Shown here: in pieces, positions 22,525-29,780 of the stretch
How the letters are laid out: every line of letters begins with the position of its first letter
Position numbering within the stretch: position 1 is the first letter of the stretch
Origin: an uncultured Synergistia bacterium
Lineage (GTDB): Bacteria > Eremiobacterota > SpSt-956 > JAKJGF01
Length of the DNA stretch: 29,780 nucleotides
Assembly (NCBI GenBank): GCA_937888925.1
Contig: CALARM010000257.1
Coordinates: 1 to 29,780 of the forward strand
Direction: 5' to 3'
The notes under the pieces: generated by a model
Databases searched by the model: none
The model's input: the letters and a program-made list of their open reading frames with translations, nothing else
What the model was told of the DNA's origin: nothing
Position numbers and translations under genes: made by a program

Positions 22525-24213
22525 CTAAATTTCATTATCATAAAATATATTATATTTATATCCCTGTTCCGTAAGAAACCTTTGACGATTTGCCGCATAA
22601 TCCTGATCTACCGTGTCTCTGGTTACAAGTGTATAGAAATGAGCAATAGCACCTCCTGATTTTGGCCTCAATATTCTTCCAAGTCTCTGTGCTTCTTCCT
22701 GTCTGCTTCCAAAGGTGCCTGAAATTTCTATTATGACATTTGCATCGGGAAGATCGATACTGAAATTTCCTACTTTTGATACTACGAGAATTTTAATTTC
22801 TTCTTTTCTAAATTGTTCGAAAAGTCTCTCTCTTTCTCTTACAGGAGTTTTACCTGTAATAATTGGAAATTTATATACAGAAGCAATATATTCGAGCTGA
22901 CCTATATACATGCCTATAATGATGAGATTATCTGCAGAGTGCTTTTTTAACAATTTTTCAAGAATAGAAATCTTCAACCTGTTATTTGCTGCCATATAAT
23001 ATCTGTCTCTTCCTTCTGCCAGCGCATAATTCAACCTTTCTTCTTCAGACATATGTATTCTGATTTCATAACATTCTGCTCTGGCAATCCATCCCTGTTT
23101 TTCAAGATCTTTCCATGGAACATCATATTTTTTAGGACCTATGAGGGAAAAAACGTCTCCTTCCCTTCTGTCCTCTCTGATCAGAGTGGCAGTAAGGCCG
23201 AGTCTCCGGCGGGACTGCAGTTCTGCCGTAATACGAAATACAGGAGCAGGGAGGAGATGAACCTCATCGTATATTATAAGCCCCCATTCCCTTGCATTGA
23301 ATAATTTAAAATGAGGAAATTCTTCTTCCATGTTGTAGTTATATTTTCTTTTACGATAGGTCATGACCTGATAGGTGCTTACGGTAACGGGACGGATATC
23401 TTTTCTAAGTCCACTGTATTCTCCAATCTGATCTTCAGAGAGAGAGGTTTTCTCTAACAGTTCAGAAATCCACTGTCTCACGGCTACAGTACTGGGTGTA
23501 AGTATAAGGGTAGAACATTGCAGTTTATCCATAACTGACATGCCGACCATAGTTTTACCTGCTCCACAGGGAAGAACTATTGTGCCACACCCACCATGAT
23601 GGCTTCCTCCTGCATAGAAAAGCTCTGCAGCTTCTATTTGATAGTGTCTCAGAGTGAATTCTCTTCCTTTTTTCGTAAGAGGCAGAAGTTTTATGGAAAG
23701 ATCTTCACCTTTTATATAACCGGCAAGATCTTCTGCAGGATAACCTATCAGCACAAGTGCCTGTTTTATATGGCCCCTCATGGCTGAATTCATTAAAAGT
23801 TCTGTTTCGTTGACCTGCTCTTTAATATAAGGCTTGATGTTTTTATGGCCCGCTATTTCAGCAATAAGGGCTCTATCGTGACTGACCAGGAGTAACAGAC
23901 CTTCTCTATTAATGAGTTTAACCCTTCCATAACGGCTTATATAGTCAATAATATCCCTGCGTATATTTTCCGGGATTTCGTATTTTGAATATTCTTCCAG
24001 ACCTTTTATAATATCCCCGGCTGTTATTCCGGATGAAGCAGCATTCCACAGGGATAGAGGTGTGATTCTATAGCTGTGTATATGTTCCGGAGATTTTTCC
24101 AGTTCGGCAAATCCTGCGAGAAGATCCCTCGCCATTTCATATTTTTCATTTGCCACTTCAAGGAGAATAGTTTTGTCTCCCTGAACTATGATTGGATTTA
24201 ATCGATCTATCAA
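22525..24213 (-). CDS. XPB/Ssl2-type superfamily 2 DNA helicase
   Basis: 562 residues. Helicase motifs in order: Walker A LPCGAGKT (214-221), TPSTVAVRQW (motif Ia), YDEVHLLPA (motif II, DEVH at 316-319), GLTATLIREDRREGD (motif III followed by the RED motif at 346-348, an XPB hallmark), VVSKVGNFSIDLPDANVIIE, and GSRQEEAQRLGRILRPK (motif VI). Residues 1-190 are an N-terminal region like the damage-recognition part of bacterial and archaeal XPB. XPB translocates on DNA 3'-5' and opens it in repair. The start is TTG, with GGGAG about ten bases upstream; no ATG is available nearby. It is followed after 39 bases by the 65-residue gene and then the WYL-type partner. A role in repair or in anti-phage defence would both fit. 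Confidence 0.9.
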   Translation of the reverse strand: MIDRLNPIIVQGDKTILLEVANEKYEMARDLLAGFAELEKSPEHIHSYRITPLSLWNAASSGITAGDIIKGLEEYSKYEIPENIRRDIIDYISRYGRVKLINREGLLLLVSHDRALIAEIAGHKNIKPYIKEQVNETELLMNSAMRGHIKQALVLIGYPAEDLAGYIKGEDLSIKLLPLTKKGREFTLRHYQIEAAELFYAGGSHHGGCGTIVLPCGAGKTMVGMSVMDKLQCSTLILTPSTVAVRQWISELLEKTSLSEDQIGEYSGLRKDIRPVTVSTYQVMTYRKRKYNYNMEEEFPHFKLFNAREWGLIIYDEVHLLPAPVFRITAELQSRRRLGLTATLIREDRREGDVFSLIGPKKYDVPWKDLEKQGWIARAECYEIRIHMSEEERLNYALAEGRDRYYMAANNRLKISILEKLLKKHSADNLIIIGMYIGQLEYIASVYKFPIITGKTPVRERERLFEQFRKEEIKILVVSKVGNFSIDLPDANVIIEISGTFGSRQEEAQRLGRILRPKSGGAIAHFYTLVTRDTVDQDYAANRQRFLTEQGYKYNIFYDNEI

Positions 24214-24363
24214 ATAATAAAACTCCCTGAATAATAAGTTATGAAGACTGACACAGGTGAAGGTATTTCTGTATGAGTCACGGGAAAAAATTTCTCCTGT
24301 CCATCAGCCTGATAAAAAAAGAATAACATATAAATTTTCTTTTTCCTGTATTATCCCATACAT

Positions 24364-24369
24364 ATTATA
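24364..24369 (-). promoter_or_regulatory. Possible -10 box upstream of the XPB operon
   Basis: The 265-base gap between the nuclease-helicase and XPB genes contains, on the minus strand, a consensus TATAAT about 150 bases before the XPB start, but no matching -35 box. A short GACAGG/CCTGTC inverted repeat (about 24420-24452) lies upstream of it and might terminate the preceding gene. Evidence is weak. Confidence 0.25.
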
Positions 24370-24478
24370 GAACTGTGCCAGAAAACCTGGTACCATTGTG
24401 AGCGGGCTATAAAAGCATGGACAGGCTTGAATTTATAATAATTGATCCTGTCTGTGCCGTCAAGAGCAGGCAAAAATA

Positions 24479-27400
24479 TCATATAGAATAAACAACCAAA
24501 CGTGCTTCCTTATCAGAAAACGGATGAAATACAGTCTCTTTACCCTTTGCGGCAAATCTTTCCAGTCCTGTCATAAAAGATATGCCTTCTTCCGTATCTC
24601 TTTTTGCCAGAACCTGAAGGGTCGGTTTCAGGAGATAACGGGAAAGAAACACTATGGTTTTACATTTCGCTCTCGTTATGGATACATTCAGCCTGTTCAG
24701 ACTGTATATAAATTCATCTTCGGATACTGCAAGCTCCGGGTCAGAAACTCCGTAGCTCACGATAACAGAATCACATTCCTGCCCCTGCATCTTATCCACT
24801 GTGCCGACAAAAGGCTCTGTTAATCCTCTGTTTTCCAGAACTTCACATATGGCATCAATCTGAACATGATGGGGAGAAACTATAAACAATCCCTCTTTCC
24901 AGAATAATCTGTCACCTTCCCTGTCATCAGGATAAGGTTTTCCGGTATCTTTCATAACAAGTCTTTCTCTTAGAGCCAGAGCAATCTGTGCCACAAGTTC
25001 TGCTTCCTCACGATTTTCAGAACCGGTCCTTATGCCTTCAGTAATACAGAGAACAAGGGAATAATCAGGATCAAGCACTGTTTCTATAAATAGATTATCA
25101 TAGAGATTGTCAGTCAGTAATAATTTTTTTGTTTCTACAGCGGCGTTAAAACTTTTATATTTCTCTCCGTAAATCTTTTCTGCAGGATAAAGACAGAGGG
25201 TTCTGTTCATCCTGAAATTCTCAAAGAGCTGACATGTAAGGGTTTTATCCATGTCAGGATTTTTCAGTGCCTCGAATATAGAACGGTGCAATAAAGGCTC
25301 ACCGGGGGCAGGGTCGGGGTAATAGCCCTTTATAATAGGAGGAAGCTGTCTGTCATCCCCGGCTATAAGGAGCCTTCCATCCGGTTTCAATCTGGATATT
25401 GGCAGCAATGATTCAGGCACACGAAGCTGTGAGCCTTCGTCTATTACAACCATATCAAAAGGAGTGTCTTTATCTGTCCGGGCAAACATTTTATTTGTAG
25501 AATAAACAGTGCCTCCGAGAATACATCTGGAGTTATTACATATATAATCGAAACCTTCTTCAGATTTTACATGCAAAATTCCCGACTTTTCTTCATTATT
25601 TCTGCCCAGTCTTCCCATGGCAAATTCTTCCTTCCATATATTCAATGAAGCATTTAATTGAACGATTTTCTTCAGACAGTTATCGATTGCCGTATGAGTA
25701 AAAGCCGAAAGGAATATTTTAAAAGGTCTGTCAGTCAGTCTGTGAGCTTCAAGTATACACAGGAGGGCTGCCGCAATAAAATGAGTTTTCCCCGTTCCGG
25801 GAGGCCCCCACAGGAGAGTCAGTGTTTTATTAAATACATGGTCAAAAGCATCTCTCTGACTGTCTGTCAGATAATTTAACGAAGGTATTTTTTTCAGTCC
25901 TTTTTTTAAATCATCGTGTTCCTCTATGTCTTTACAATATTCCACAGGGTTTTGAAGCAATTTTATTACTTCCGGTTCCTCCAGACCATCCAGTTCAGAA
26001 AGTCTATTTATGACCTTTTCGCCTGTCCAGTCAGTAAATTTCGACTGTAACAGATAATCCTTCCCTTCCTCAATCGGCGGAGACATAGCACCTTTTTTCA
26101 GTTGAAGAGTAACCCTGCCGGGGTGAGAATTATCTTTAATCTGAGCCAGATATAAAGCTTTATTTTTCGGAGCGTAATATTTATATTTCGGGTATTCCGT
26201 AAAACTCATCTGGTCTTTATCTCCTTCCGGCGTGTCTTCACTCAGGATATAAGACCATATATTATTTCCATCCAGTTTGCCTGAAACATCTGTTTCTTTC
26301 AGTGAAAACTCTGCCTCTGCATAACCTTTAAATACCTCGACATTTCCCGTTCCGGTCAGAGTAAAGGCAATACCTTTCTGTTTCCTTTCATTCATTGGAA
26401 GTGTTCTCTGTTCTTTTATGGAGAGATAGCTCATAACAGTCTCATATCTGATTATAAAATCCAGCTGTGATAAAAGGGGATGATTGAAATTCCTGGAAGA
26501 AGGCAGAGAAAATTTCGGCGGACAGGCAAAAAGAAGACCTCTGGCACAGTGTCTGATACCGGTGAGTATATATGATGTGGCATAAAGGCGTTTTTTCAGT
26601 TCTTTTTCAATCCATTCTATCCTTTTTGTATCATCATTATTCCAGACTTTATATATGGCATCTGATTTAAGTGCATTGGACAGTCTGAAGGTGAAATTAT
26701 CCATAGGATTATATGTGAAATTTTTCCCTGTAACACTGTTAAAAACATCCAGCACATCAGATAACTGATAGGCCACAGGTACAGGCAGGGCAAAGAGGGA
26801 TCTTATAACATCTATTATTTTCACTGCAGGGAAAGAGGCTTCAACATCAGGATGTTCTTCATTGACAAGGAGATTTTCGCTATGAAAATGAAAGAATAAA
26901 GATAAAGATTTCTCTGACACGAGTGGATCTTTCAGACCTTCGAGCAGTAATTCTTTAAGCAATTCCCATTCGAAACTATCAAACACATAGGTCTGAAGAG
27001 ATTTTTTTTCTTTCCATTGTTCTTTACTTTCATTTTTAGTCTCATTATAATCATGGACTTCTTTAAATATATTGTATATGCACTCTATAAATTCCCTTCT
27101 GACTCTTTTACAGTCCTCCATAGACGACGCTACGAACTGTTTTTCCAGTATACTCTTCTCTGTAAATATGTCATCAAAGCTATTACAGAGACAGGCGGCG
27201 CTGTAAATATGACCCGACACTGGTTCTTTTTGAATGGTAAGAAAGAGTTTTACATCTTCCCATAGAGGCATTGAAACGGAAGAAGAGCCGAAATTATAGA
27301 TCTGACCGTCTATAAGAGCATCTACCGTTCTGGCGAGCCTTTCCTGTTTACCGGAAAGAGAAGCACATCTGGAAAGAGATTTTTTACTCCTATTCTCTGA

Positions 27401-28267
27401 AAGAAATTTCTTCATACTGATTAAATCATCTATATGTTCTTCATCTGAAAGGAATTTTCTTCCCATAGAAGTCAGATAAGGTATGAGGGAAATACTTCTC
27501 GTATCTTCCGCTTCTTTCCGGCAGAAGTCATAATATTCACACCACTCGCATCTGTAATGAATATGCCAGTGGACAGAGTCTGTCTGTGATATGCGTGGTA
27601 TGTCAGAAGAAAGCATTTCTTCAATCTGAGGGATAACAGTATTGATATTAAACCATTCAGGTTCCGGTAATCCGTAAGTCCAGACACCGCCTTTTGAGAA
27701 ATTCACTTCTCTGTCTATGCTTCGGGCTTTACAGATATGGGAGAGGAACAAGGCATATAAGGCGACCTGAATCTTATGGGAAATTTTCATTTCATCAGAG
27801 GCTTTTACGTCTATTATGCAGAGTTCTGTTCCGTTACCGTTTTTACAGGCATATATAAGATCAGGGAAACAGGTGGTGAATTTTACGCATGACCTGTCCA
27901 GATTATAGGTTTTATAAAAAGATTCCGGCACAGTAAGACACCCCTGGTAAAGGTATTCTTCTTTTCCTATATTTCGTAAAATATCTATAGTGCTTTTTTC
28001 GTCATGAACATGATTGAATAATCTCTCTGCATCTGTGGCAGATGATCTGTAAACTCTTTTATTTTCGTTTATCAGGTTATTTATAACTTTTTCTTCCCAT
28101 TTATATCCCGCTTCCAGCATGGCTTTTGTAACAGGGCTGTGGTCATAAGGTGAAGGAGGTATGTTTTTCCTCTTCTTCTCTTCCGAAGGAGTAGCTTCAT
28201 AGACGAGATATCTTTCACATTCATGGTAGAAATACCGTGCAATTCTTGAGGGAGATATATTCAGCAT
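24479..28267 (-). CDS. Fused Fe-S PD-(D/E)XK nuclease and superfamily 1 (Dna2/Upf1-like) helicase
   Basis: 1262 residues. The N-terminal 260 residues are a Cas4/RecB-like nuclease: first cluster Cys C17 (YHEC), the PD-(D/E)XK core with IDVKAS followed by QVALYALFL, and C240, C243 and C249 (CEWCEYYDFC) completing a four-Cys Fe-S site as in Dna2, Cas4 and AddB. After a helical middle of about 500 residues comes the helicase: Walker A LWGPPGTGKTHF (about 820-828), motif II VVIDEGSQL (about 940), motif III AGDDRQLPP, motif V VDKMQGQE, and motif VI LNVSITRAK (about 1190). Both active sites look intact. The family matches the TM0106-type RecB nuclease-AAA helicase fusions. It likely unwinds and trims DNA ends or flaps. 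It lies 265 bases upstream of the XPB gene on the same strand, and AGAGG precedes the ATG. Confidence 0.9.
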   Translation of the reverse strand: MLNISPSRIARYFYHECERYLVYEATPSEEKKRKNIPPSPYDHSPVTKAMLEAGYKWEEKVINNLINENKRVYRSSATDAERLFNHVHDEKSTIDILRNIGKEEYLYQGCLTVPESFYKTYNLDRSCVKFTTCFPDLIYACKNGNGTELCIIDVKASDEMKISHKIQVALYALFLSHICKARSIDREVNFSKGGVWTYGLPEPEWFNINTVIPQIEEMLSSDIPRISQTDSVHWHIHYRCEWCEYYDFCRKEAEDTRSISLIPYLTSMGRKFLSDEEHIDDLISMKKFLSENRSKKSLSRCASLSGKQERLARTVDALIDGQIYNFGSSSVSMPLWEDVKLFLTIQKEPVSGHIYSAACLCNSFDDIFTEKSILEKQFVASSMEDCKRVRREFIECIYNIFKEVHDYNETKNESKEQWKEKKSLQTYVFDSFEWELLKELLLEGLKDPLVSEKSLSLFFHFHSENLLVNEEHPDVEASFPAVKIIDVIRSLFALPVPVAYQLSDVLDVFNSVTGKNFTYNPMDNFTFRLSNALKSDAIYKVWNNDDTKRIEWIEKELKKRLYATSYILTGIRHCARGLLFACPPKFSLPSSRNFNHPLLSQLDFIIRYETVMSYLSIKEQRTLPMNERKQKGIAFTLTGTGNVEVFKGYAEAEFSLKETDVSGKLDGNNIWSYILSEDTPEGDKDQMSFTEYPKYKYYAPKNKALYLAQIKDNSHPGRVTLQLKKGAMSPPIEEGKDYLLQSKFTDWTGEKVINRLSELDGLEEPEVIKLLQNPVEYCKDIEEHDDLKKGLKKIPSLNYLTDSQRDAFDHVFNKTLTLLWGPPGTGKTHFIAAALLCILEAHRLTDRPFKIFLSAFTHTAIDNCLKKIVQLNASLNIWKEEFAMGRLGRNNEEKSGILHVKSEEGFDYICNNSRCILGGTVYSTNKMFARTDKDTPFDMVVIDEGSQLRVPESLLPISRLKPDGRLLIAGDDRQLPPIIKGYYPDPAPGEPLLHRSIFEALKNPDMDKTLTCQLFENFRMNRTLCLYPAEKIYGEKYKSFNAAVETKKLLLTDNLYDNLFIETVLDPDYSLVLCITEGIRTGSENREEAELVAQIALALRERLVMKDTGKPYPDDREGDRLFWKEGLFIVSPHHVQIDAICEVLENRGLTEPFVGTVDKMQGQECDSVIVSYGVSDPELAVSEDEFIYSLNRLNVSITRAKCKTIVFLSRYLLKPTLQVLAKRDTEEGISFMTGLERFAAKGKETVFHPFSDKEARLVVYSI

Positions 28268-28286
28268 GGACAGGCCTCTTTTCTAT

Positions 28287-28292
28287 ATTATA
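28287..28292 (-). promoter_or_regulatory. -10 box of the nuclease-helicase gene
   Basis: A consensus TATAAT on the minus strand lies about 20 bases before the ATG at 28267, which would give a short leader of about 15 bases that still includes the GAGG ribosome site. No good -35 box is visible. Confidence 0.4.
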
Positions 28293-28352
28293 TGTTGAAA
28301 TAGTATTCACGTCTTCAGGGAATATTCCTTCAATGATTATGTGAGAATCGTG

Positions 28353-28405
28353 ACGCGTAACGCGTTACGCGTGACGGGTTTAATCCCAGCGAATTACGCA
28401 TTACG
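28353..28405. repeat. ACGCGTAACGCG palindrome and TTACGCATTACG-type repeat block
   Basis: Positions 28353-28372 form a perfect 20-base palindrome built of three CGCGT/ACGCG units, preceded and followed by GTGACG. About 20 bases later comes GCGAATTACGCATTACGA (28389-28406). The block is much richer in CpG than the surrounding AT-rich DNA and lies between divergent promoters in the 336-base gap 28268-28603. It looks like a dispersed intergenic repeat. Confidence 0.65.
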
Positions 28406-28463
28406 AGATTATTTTTGATTATTACAATAAAGTTCTTATAAGTGGGGGCACCTTATGTGATAA

Positions 28464-28492
28464 TTGAAGTCTCAATACCTTCATGATATAAT
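28464..28492 (+). promoter_or_regulatory. Promoter of the PIN toxin-antitoxin unit
   Basis: TTGAAG (28464-28469), a 17-base spacer and consensus TATAAT (28487-28492) make one of the best promoters in the window. Transcription would start near 28499, giving a leader of about 105 bases before the GTG start. Confidence 0.72.
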
Positions 28493-28517
28493 AAATCTGG
28501 ATATTACTTTTAAATAA

Positions 28518-28536
28518 CTGACGATAATGTCGTCAG
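28518..28536. promoter_or_regulatory. Inverted repeat in the PIN leader, possible operator
   Basis: CTGACGA (28518-28524) and TCGTCAG (28530-28536) are perfectly complementary around a five-base centre TAATG. The site starts about 19 bases after the predicted transcription start, where a toxin-antitoxin complex could autorepress. It could equally form an RNA hairpin. Confidence 0.5.
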
Positions 28537-28603
28537 AAGCCGAAAATTAGAGATTGAAAAAGCTATTTCACAGGCAATTTATTTTATTCAGAGGAATTAG
28601 CCG

Positions 28604-29080
28604 GTGTATATATATTTCGATATGAATATTTACAACAGAATATTTGATTCTCAAAGCAACCTGAGAGTGCGCTTTGAAAGTATGGCTATAGATATAATAT
28701 TTCAAATGATTGATGAAGGAAAATATAAGCTATGCTGGTCTTTTATTCTGGAACATGAAAATAGTAAAAATCCTTTTCTGTATCGCAGAATGTATATTAA
28801 TTTACTGTCAAAATCCTGTAAGACTGTTATATCTCCTGACGTAGAAATTAAGAATATATCTGAAAAAATTATTGCAAACTCAAAGGCAAAAATTAAAGAT
28901 GCACTTCACCTTGCCTGTGCAATACATAGAAACTATGCTTATTTTATAACCTGTGATGATAAATTTATAAGGACTATTCAAAAACACAGAGATTTATTGA
29001 AGGACTGCACCGGTTCAATAAAGTTATTTAATCCTGTAGATTTTATCAGAAGGGGGCTGAATATAGATGTTATCGAATAA
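28604..29080 (+). CDS. PIN-domain ribonuclease, probable toxin
   Basis: 158 residues, starting with GTG behind GAGG (28591-28594); an in-frame ATG at 28622 would cut off the first strand and its Asp. PIN landmarks: IYFDMNIYNRIFDSQSN (first active-site Asp), a middle Glu in WSFILEHENSKNPF, then KIKDALHLACAI and FITCDDKFIR with the conserved acidic residues, and a closing NPVDFI. This matches a common PIN subfamily with a D-N-IYNR-PFDDQSQ-like start. PIN domains are Mg-dependent ribonucleases, and in toxin-antitoxin pairs they cleave tRNA, rRNA or mRNA. The downstream gene overlaps by 14 bases and is the likely antitoxin. Confidence 0.82.
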   Translation: MYIYFDMNIYNRIFDSQSNLRVRFESMAIDIIFQMIDEGKYKLCWSFILEHENSKNPFLYRRMYINLLSKSCKTVISPDVEIKNISEKIIANSKAKIKDALHLACAIHRNYAYFITCDDKFIRTIQKHRDLLKDCTGSIKLFNPVDFIRRGLNIDVIE

Positions 29081-29300
29081 AAAATTATCTTATAATGACA
29101 AGGAAATAATGGAAAAAGGTGCAAGAGCTTTAATTAAAGAACTTGGTTACAGTGGTTTTCTGAGGTTCATACGTTTTATGGATTACGGAGGAGAAGATTA
29201 CCTTAAGATACAGGATGAAATTTATAAAGATATGTCTCTGGAACAAATATATGAAGAGGCAAAAGAGCACTGGGAAAAAACAAGTAAAGAAGAAGATTAA
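29067..29300 (+). CDS. Small partner of the PIN protein, putative antitoxin
   Basis: 77 residues; the ATG lies inside the last codons of the PIN gene with AGGGGG (29051-29056) upstream. The sequence is helical and acidic toward the end (GARALIKELGYSGFLRFIRF, YGGEDYLKIQDEIYKDMSLE, then IYEEAKEHWEKTSKEED). I recall similar GFxALxxxLGxxxxLRFL...GxEDY proteins beside PIN genes, but no DNA-binding motif is evident. Tight overlap, small size and acidic tail fit an antitoxin. The order, toxin first, is the reverse of the commonest arrangement. Confidence 0.65.
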   Translation: MLSNKKLSYNDKEIMEKGARALIKELGYSGFLRFIRFMDYGGEDYLKIQDEIYKDMSLEQIYEEAKEHWEKTSKEED

Positions 29301-29306
29301 TTTTTT

Positions 29307-29762
29307 ATGCCGGACTCAGGATATAAAGAAATAAACTTTAAAAGAACAAAAGAGAGAAAATACGGGCCGAACAGCAAACTCGTAAATATCTTAAATCTCC
29401 TTTATATGCTCCTGAAAGGAGATAATAAAAACACAGAAGATTATAGCAGAATATTAAAATGCACAAAGTCTGCAGTAAAGAAATATATTGACGAAATAAG
29501 ATATACTTACGATCTGAGCGGTGAATACAGGATATTTGATATAGTATACGATAGAAATAAAAAACAGTACAACCTCTGGACCACAAGAGACGTATTCGTA
29601 AATTGCCTGCCAGAGGAAGTAGAAGCTTTATATATGGCAGTAAAATATCTCTCAGGTATGGAAGGCACACCTCTGGAATTTCTGGACGAACTCGAAAATA
29701 AACTCAAGCAATATTATCATAAAGGAGTCAACCACCCACCGCTAACCGCTCCTGCGGTATAG
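29307..29762 (+). pseudogene. WYL-family transcriptional regulator, 3' end lost to an insertion
   Basis: The open frame gives 151 residues, but only about the first 140 look native. Residues 20-65 form a helix-turn-helix (LVNILNLLYMLLKGDNKNT, then ILKCTKSAVKKYIDEI). Residues 95-135 have the linker pattern of WYL regulators (LPEEVEALYMAVKYLSG, EGTPLEFLDELENKLKQYY). Such proteins continue with a WYL domain and are about 300 residues long. Here the frame runs into a GC-rich hairpin and stops after NHPPLTAPAV. The ATG is six bases after the antitoxin-like gene and has no clear ribosome site, so translation may be coupled. It may once have regulated the adjoining toxin-antitoxin unit. Confidence 0.65.
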
Positions 29763-29780
29763 CGGGGGCTTGCAGGCTTT
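29729..29780. mobile_element. End of a probable IS200/IS605-type element (runs off the window)
   Basis: From about 29736 a long imperfect hairpin forms: CCACCGCTAACCGC (29736-29749) with GCGGTATAGCGGGGG (29754-29768), loop TCCT and a bulged A at 29759. Subterminal imperfect palindromes with a short loop are the recognition sites of the TnpA Y1 transposase of this family. The GC-rich sequence starts abruptly inside the regulator gene. No transposase is visible within the remaining bases, and the exact junction (about 29727-29735) is uncertain. Confidence 0.6.

Noticed and set aside
29457..29762. The final frame as a complete short regulator
   Set aside because: It ends in residues encoded by the GC-rich hairpin and lacks the WYL domain that its linker pattern predicts, so truncation is the better reading.

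Overview
AT-rich bacterial DNA with dense operons, clear Shine-Dalgarno sites and several families of small intergenic repeats. It is most consistent with an uncultured, low-GC lineage; I cannot assign a phylum from the sequence. The left edge holds the last codons of a TatC-like protein, followed by a radical SAM/SPASM protein. Convergent to that is a small Cys- and Trp-rich protein with an internal duplication, whose promoter is surrounded by three copies of a TTAACAT-type operator. Next come an unrecognised 420-residue protein and a PanB-type ketopantoate hydroxymethyltransferase, separated by repeat-rich DNA and closed by a strong terminator.

The centre (about 4.86-18.1 kb) is the most striking part. 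One promoter appears to drive a 13-kb co-directional operon made of two diverged copies of one module. Each module is a FliH/SctL-like coiled-coil protein with a FliG-like N-terminus, followed by a giant alpha-2-macroglobulin (A2M) protein with an intact thioester motif (PYGCVEQ or TYGCMEQ). Both A2M proteins start with a four-Cys zinc ribbon and have no signal peptide, so they look cytoplasmic, whereas known bacterial A2Ms are periplasmic. The second A2M carries, inserted in its thioester domain just after the CxEQ motif, about 160 residues that closely resemble the start of the cytosolic domain of FlhA, the flagellar/type III export gate. The first module has instead a 99-residue protein with a UBA-like segment. 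A soluble SPFH (flotillin-like) protein follows. I propose that this is an undescribed intracellular thioester-protein system built from export-apparatus parts; its function is unknown.

On the minus strand (19.6-28.3 kb) lie DNA-processing genes: a Dna2/Cas4-like Fe-S nuclease fused to a superfamily 1 helicase, an XPB-type superfamily 2 helicase, a 65-residue protein, and an XPB-partner protein with a duplicated helicase-associated domain and a C-terminal WYL domain. The last three are tightly linked. They could form a repair or defence unit.

The right edge has a well-formed promoter and operator-like hairpin driving a PIN-domain toxin candidate and an overlapping small partner gene. After these comes a WYL-family regulator gene that is cut off by what looks like the hairpin end of an IS200/IS605-type element running out of the window.
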